From Anaerolineae bacterium (lineage in GTDB: Bacteria > Chloroflexota > Anaerolineae > Aggregatilineales > Aggregatilineaceae): a stretch of 53,148 nt of DNA. Under the pieces are notes generated by a model. It was not told where the DNA came from. It searched no databases and saw only the letters and a list, made by a program, of their open reading frames with translations. Positions 49,038-53,148 of this stretch are shown piece by piece. Position numbers and translations under genes: made by a program. The stretch is taken from assembly GCA_023382715.1 (NCBI GenBank), contig JAHDWP010000023.1, forward strand, positions 1-53,148, read 5' to 3'. The first letter of the stretch is position 1. Each line of letters starts with the position of its first letter.

Positions 49038-50039
49038 ATGATGGAACACAAGGCCATGATGATCAACGAACGGGTGCGGCTTGCCGCGCAAACGCGCAAC
49101 AACACTTCCGCGCTCAGCCTGATGAAGAAGCGGCGTCCTGGTGAAAGCCTCATCCAGGGCTTCCTGTTTCTGTGCGGCTTCATGACCATCTTCACCACGA
49201 TCGCCATCGTCATCGTGCTGGGCCGCGAATCGCTGCTGCTGGTCAGCAGCGAGTACGTGGACGAAGGCGGGGCCGTTCACACCATCGGCGTGCTGGATTT
49301 CGTCAGCACGACGCGCTGGCAGCCGCACCGCTACGAGGTGGGCATCGCCCCGCTGGCCACGGCCACGCTGCTCAGCTCGTTCATCGCCATGCTCGTCGCG
49401 CTGCCGCTGGGGCTTGGCTCGGCCATCTACCTCAGTGAATACGCCAGCCCGCGCGTGCGCGCCACAATCAAGCCCATTCTGGAAGTGCTGGCCGGCGTGC
49501 CGACCGTCGTCTACGGCTTCTTCGCCCTGCAGTTCATGACGCCGCTGCTGCAAAGCCTGCTGGGCCGTGACGTGGTGGAGATCTTCAACGTGGCCTCGGC
49601 GGGGCTGGTCATGGGCGTGATGATCCTGCCGCTGGTGGCCTCCATGAGCGAGGACGCGCTGAGCGCCGTGCCGCGCTCGCTGCGCGAGGCGTCCTACGGC
49701 CTCGGCTCGACCCGGCTGGAGACGACCATCCGCGTGGTGCTGCCAGCGGCGGTATCGGGCATCGCCGCCGCCTTCATCATCGCCATCTCGCGGGCCATCG
49801 GCGAGACGATGATCATGGCTGTCGCCGCTGGCGCGCGCTCCAACTTCGCGCTCAACCCGTTCGAGTCCGCCTGGACGATGACCGGCTACATCGCCAGCAT
49901 CAGCGGCGGCGACCTGGCCTACGACACGCTGGACTACAACAGCATCTTCGCCGTCGGCCTGCTGCTCTTCCTGATGACGCTGCTGCTCAACATTCTCAGC
50001 CGCTCCATCGTGGCGCGCTTCCGCGAAGTGTACGAGTAG
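49038..50039 (+). CDS. pstC: Phosphate ABC transporter permease PstC
   Basis: A membrane subunit of the phosphate importer, 333 residues with six helices: one near 40-65, then five in the MetI-like domain (about 120-325). The EAA loop reads SLREASYGLGSTRLETTIRVVLPAA, shown here only in part, and the family's RAIGETMI follows. The loop after helix 1 (YVDEGGAVHTIGVL) is normal in size. Two ATGs are adjacent (49038, 49041) after AGGGGG; the upstream reading frame lies in a repeat and is rejected. pstA follows 11 bp later. Confidence 0.92.
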   Translation: MMEHKAMMINERVRLAAQTRNNTSALSLMKKRRPGESLIQGFLFLCGFMTIFTTIAIVIVLGRESLLLVSSEYVDEGGAVHTIGVLDFVSTTRWQPHRYEVGIAPLATATLLSSFIAMLVALPLGLGSAIYLSEYASPRVRATIKPILEVLAGVPTVVYGFFALQFMTPLLQSLLGRDVVEIFNVASAGLVMGVMILPLVASMSEDALSAVPRSLREASYGLGSTRLETTIRVVLPAAVSGIAAAFIIAISRAIGETMIMAVAAGARSNFALNPFESAWTMTGYIASISGGDLAYDTLDYNSIFAVGLLLFLMTLLLNILSRSIVARFREVYE

Positions 50040-50050
50040 GGAGGGCGATC

Positions 50051-52287
50051 ATGGATCGTCTGGCTCTTTTTGCGGCTGCTTTTCTCAGCCTGCTGCTGGC
50101 CCTCAACGGCGGCATGACGTCGGCGCCCATCGCCGCGCGCAAAGGGTACAACCCCCGGCTGGGCGCGCTGGCCGGGGCGCTGACCGGGCTGTTGGGGGGC
50201 CTCATCCCGGCGCTGGTCGTGCGCCAGCTTTCGGGCGCGGGGGGGCTGGTCGTGCTCGCCGCGCTGATCGGCGGGGCCGGCGCGCTGGCGCTGCTGTGGC
50301 GGCTGATCCCGGCGCGCGACGCGCAGCAGGGCGTGCTGCCCAGCGGGGCGAGCCTGGGGCGCAACATCGTCGCCCGGCACACGCGCGGGGCCATCGCCCA
50401 GGCGCTGTTCATCCTCTCGATTGCCGTCGCGCTGCTGGCCCTGGGAACTTTGCTGTGGACCATCCTCAACAGAACGGTCGGCCTGACGGCGGTGCAGTAC
50501 AACGTCGAGCCGGGCGCGCTGACCCTGGCCAGCTTCGACCCTGGCGCAGCGCCGGGTGAAGTCGCCCTGGCGGACATCCCCGCGCTGCTCGCTGAGCACG
50601 TGCACCCCGTGCGGCTGCGCGAGCTGGTGCTGGAGCAGGTCATCGGGGCCGAGCCGCAAATCTGGACGGAGCTAGAGGATCAACCGCTGAGCGCCGCCCT
50701 GAAGGGGCGCAGCTTCCCCGCTGAGTGGGCCGCGACGCCGCTCAGCGCGCTGGAACCCGCCCAGGCCGCCGACCTGCTGGCGCGCAACCTGGACGCCGAG
50801 AGCCTGCAAACGCTGCTCTACGCCGAGGCGGGCCGCCCCCTGAGCCTGATGTCCGCAGCGGAGATCGCCGCGCGGCTGGCCGAGGGAGCCAGCGCCGAAC
50901 GCCTGCAGCGGCTGATCCTGGCGCGCGTGACCGGCGTCCGCGTGGACGACGGCGCAGTGCCGTCTATGCCGGTCGCCCAGGTGCTTGACGGCTACGCCTA
51001 CCCTGAAGCGCTGGCGGACACCCTCTTCGACCAGCTCACAGCGGCGGAAAGCGCCGCGCTGCTCGTCGCCACCCTGGAGCGCGCTGACCTGGAGGGCGCC
51101 GTGCTGGAAGCGCTCGGCGCGCGCGGGCTGGACGATCTGTCCGGGCGCGAGCTGGGGGCCATCGCCGCCGCCAACGTGCGCAAGGCGCTGCTGAAGGTGG
51201 CCATCCTGCGCGAGGTCGTCGGCGCGGCGAAGAGCGCCTGGCCCGATCTCAGCGGGCAGCCGCTCGGCGTCCTGCTCAAGGGCAAGGACTTTCCGGCGGA
51301 GCTGGCCGAGACCTCCTTCAGCCAGATCACCGGGCAGCAGGCCGCCGCCATCCTGGCCCGCAACCTGGACCGCGACGCGCTGATCGCCTTGCTGATGGAT
51401 CGGGTCGTCCAGGCGCAGGTCGTCAGAAGCTGGCCGCTGTGGGACTCGCTGACCGGGCGGGACGCCATCGAGACGGCTCAGCAGGCGCAGTTCCCGCGCG
51501 CCGAATTGCAGTGGCGCTCGTGGGTCAGCGCCGACTTTCTGACCAGCCCGCTCGACCCGCGCCGCCCCGACCTGACCGGCATCCGCCCGGCGCTGCTCGG
51601 CTCGCTGCTGATCATCGCCATCACCATCCTGGTCGCTTTTCCGGTGGGCGTGGGCGCGGCGATCTACCTGGAAGAGTATGCCGGACGCAGCCGCTTCAAC
51701 CAGGTCATCCAGACCAACATCAACAACCTGGCCGGCGTGCCCTCGATCATCTACGGCATGTTGGGCCTGGCCATCTTCGTGCGCTCGCTGGAAGCGATCA
51801 CCAGCGGGCGAGTCGTGGGGAGTGGCGCGGCCAACGGGCGGACGGTGCTCTCGGCGGGCTTCACCCTGGCCCTGCTGATCCTGCCGCTGATCATCATCAA
51901 CGCCCAGGAAGCGATCCGCGCCGTGCCCGGCTCGCTGCGCCAGGCCAGCTATGGGCTGGGCGCGACCAGGTGGCAGACGATCTGGCATCACGTGCTGCCC
52001 TACGCCATGCCCGGCATCCTGACCGGCACCATCCTGGCCGTCTCGCGGGCCATCGGCGAGACCGCCCCGCTGATCCTGATCGGCGGGGCCACTTTCCTGA
52101 CGCGCGACCCGGAGGGGCCGTTCTCGATCTTCACGGCGCTGCCGCTGCTGATCTACCGCTGGACGGCGCTGCCCCAGGATGAGTTTCGCCACGCGGCGGC
52201 GGCGGCGATCATCGTGCTGCTGGCGCTGCTGCTGGGCCTCAACTCGCTCGCCATCATCTTGCGCAGCCGTTTGAGCAGGAGACTGTC

Positions 52288-52291
<4 letters not shown>
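50051..52291 (+). CDS. pstA: Enlarged phosphate ABC transporter permease PstA
   Basis: The 746-residue protein is over twice the usual PstA length (about 280-300). Residues 1-90 add an N-terminal module of about three helices. A helix at 117-138 corresponds to PstA helix 1. The MetI-like core occupies about 511-746, with the EAA loop [17 protein letters not shown] and [10 protein letters not shown]. Between them (about 140-510) lies an extracytoplasmic insertion holding three units of roughly 95 residues and a diverged fourth: compare [15 protein letters not shown] (213-227) with [15 protein letters not shown] (405-419), and [16 protein letters not shown] with [16 protein letters not shown]. 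The frame is clean. It overlaps pstB by 4 bp. Confidence 0.9.
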
Positions 52292-53079
<788 letters not shown>

Positions 53080-53091
53080 CCTGGGCAGGGA

Positions 53092-53148
53092 TGGGGTGCG
53101 TGCAAAGGTTGACAGCGACTCGCTGGACGCAGGGCATTGACCTCACCC
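53092..53148. repeat. Inverted fragment of the duplicated repeat
   Basis: The sequence from ggtgcgtgcaaaggttgacagc to the window end is the reverse complement of the part at about 23842-23893 (and 19697-19749), with a few differences. Confidence 0.8.

Overview
The window is a high-GC, densely coding bacterial chromosome segment. A compact RpoD of about 384 residues, coaX, rho, recA, frr-uppS-cdsA, a Pst phosphate transporter, cyanase, NarL-type two-component pairs and many short GC-rich interspersed repeats together suggest a Chloroflexota (Anaerolineae-like) genome. That assignment is inference from gene content and repeat style; no rRNA is present to settle it. I see no prophage, transposase, CRISPR array or rRNA operon. 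Genes change strand often and form short operons.

Layout. 0.1-5.3 kb: pantothenate kinase, an M20 dipeptidase, a cysteine-poor thioredoxin-fold protein and acetyl-CoA synthetase. 5.3-8.4 kb: tRNA-Cys, the primary sigma factor, a small membrane protein and a DinB-fold protein. 8.5-15.7 kb: a Ca2+-type P-ATPase, tRNA-Pro and an ABC exporter (ATPase plus a double FtsX permease). 16-19.6 kb: an alpha/beta hydrolase, isoaspartyl peptidase, a lipoprotein and a C39-like peptidase. 19.9-23.2 kb, minus strand: cyanase, an HPP membrane protein and a two-component pair. 24-32.8 kb, minus strand: a GT-C glycosyltransferase, a PHP-AlbA fusion, a stand-alone receiver, hsp20-lon and an OsmC-like protein. 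33-37.2 kb: frr-uppS-cdsA and rho. 37.4-43.2 kb, minus strand: envelope polysaccharide genes with an M20 hydrolase, a surface protein and recA. 43.6-53.1 kb: a lipoprotein, a Cache-domain sensor kinase with its NarL regulator, a secreted two-module protein and pstSCAB.

The most interesting part is the last 10 kb. Three copies of a roughly 110-residue secreted module, each carrying two conserved cysteines (one in LCAQD, one near its end), flank a Cache-domain histidine kinase/NarL regulator pair next to the phosphate transporter. A palindromic operator lies just upstream of the pstS promoter, and PstA is more than twice normal size because of an N-terminal membrane module and about 3.5 tandem repeats in an extracytoplasmic insertion. 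I propose a phosphate-related signalling and uptake unit not built on PhoR-PhoB; this is inference.

The second theme is repeats. At least four families occur: 36-nt perfect or near-perfect palindromes with compensatory arm changes, CAGGGG/CCCCTG palindromes, GC-rich two-hairpin elements, and tandem heptamers often arranged as inverted arms. One heptamer element lies in frame inside a glycosyltransferase gene, and the ends of two repeat tracts supply stop codons. A roughly 240-bp block occurs twice almost identically, with a third inverted fragment at the window end.
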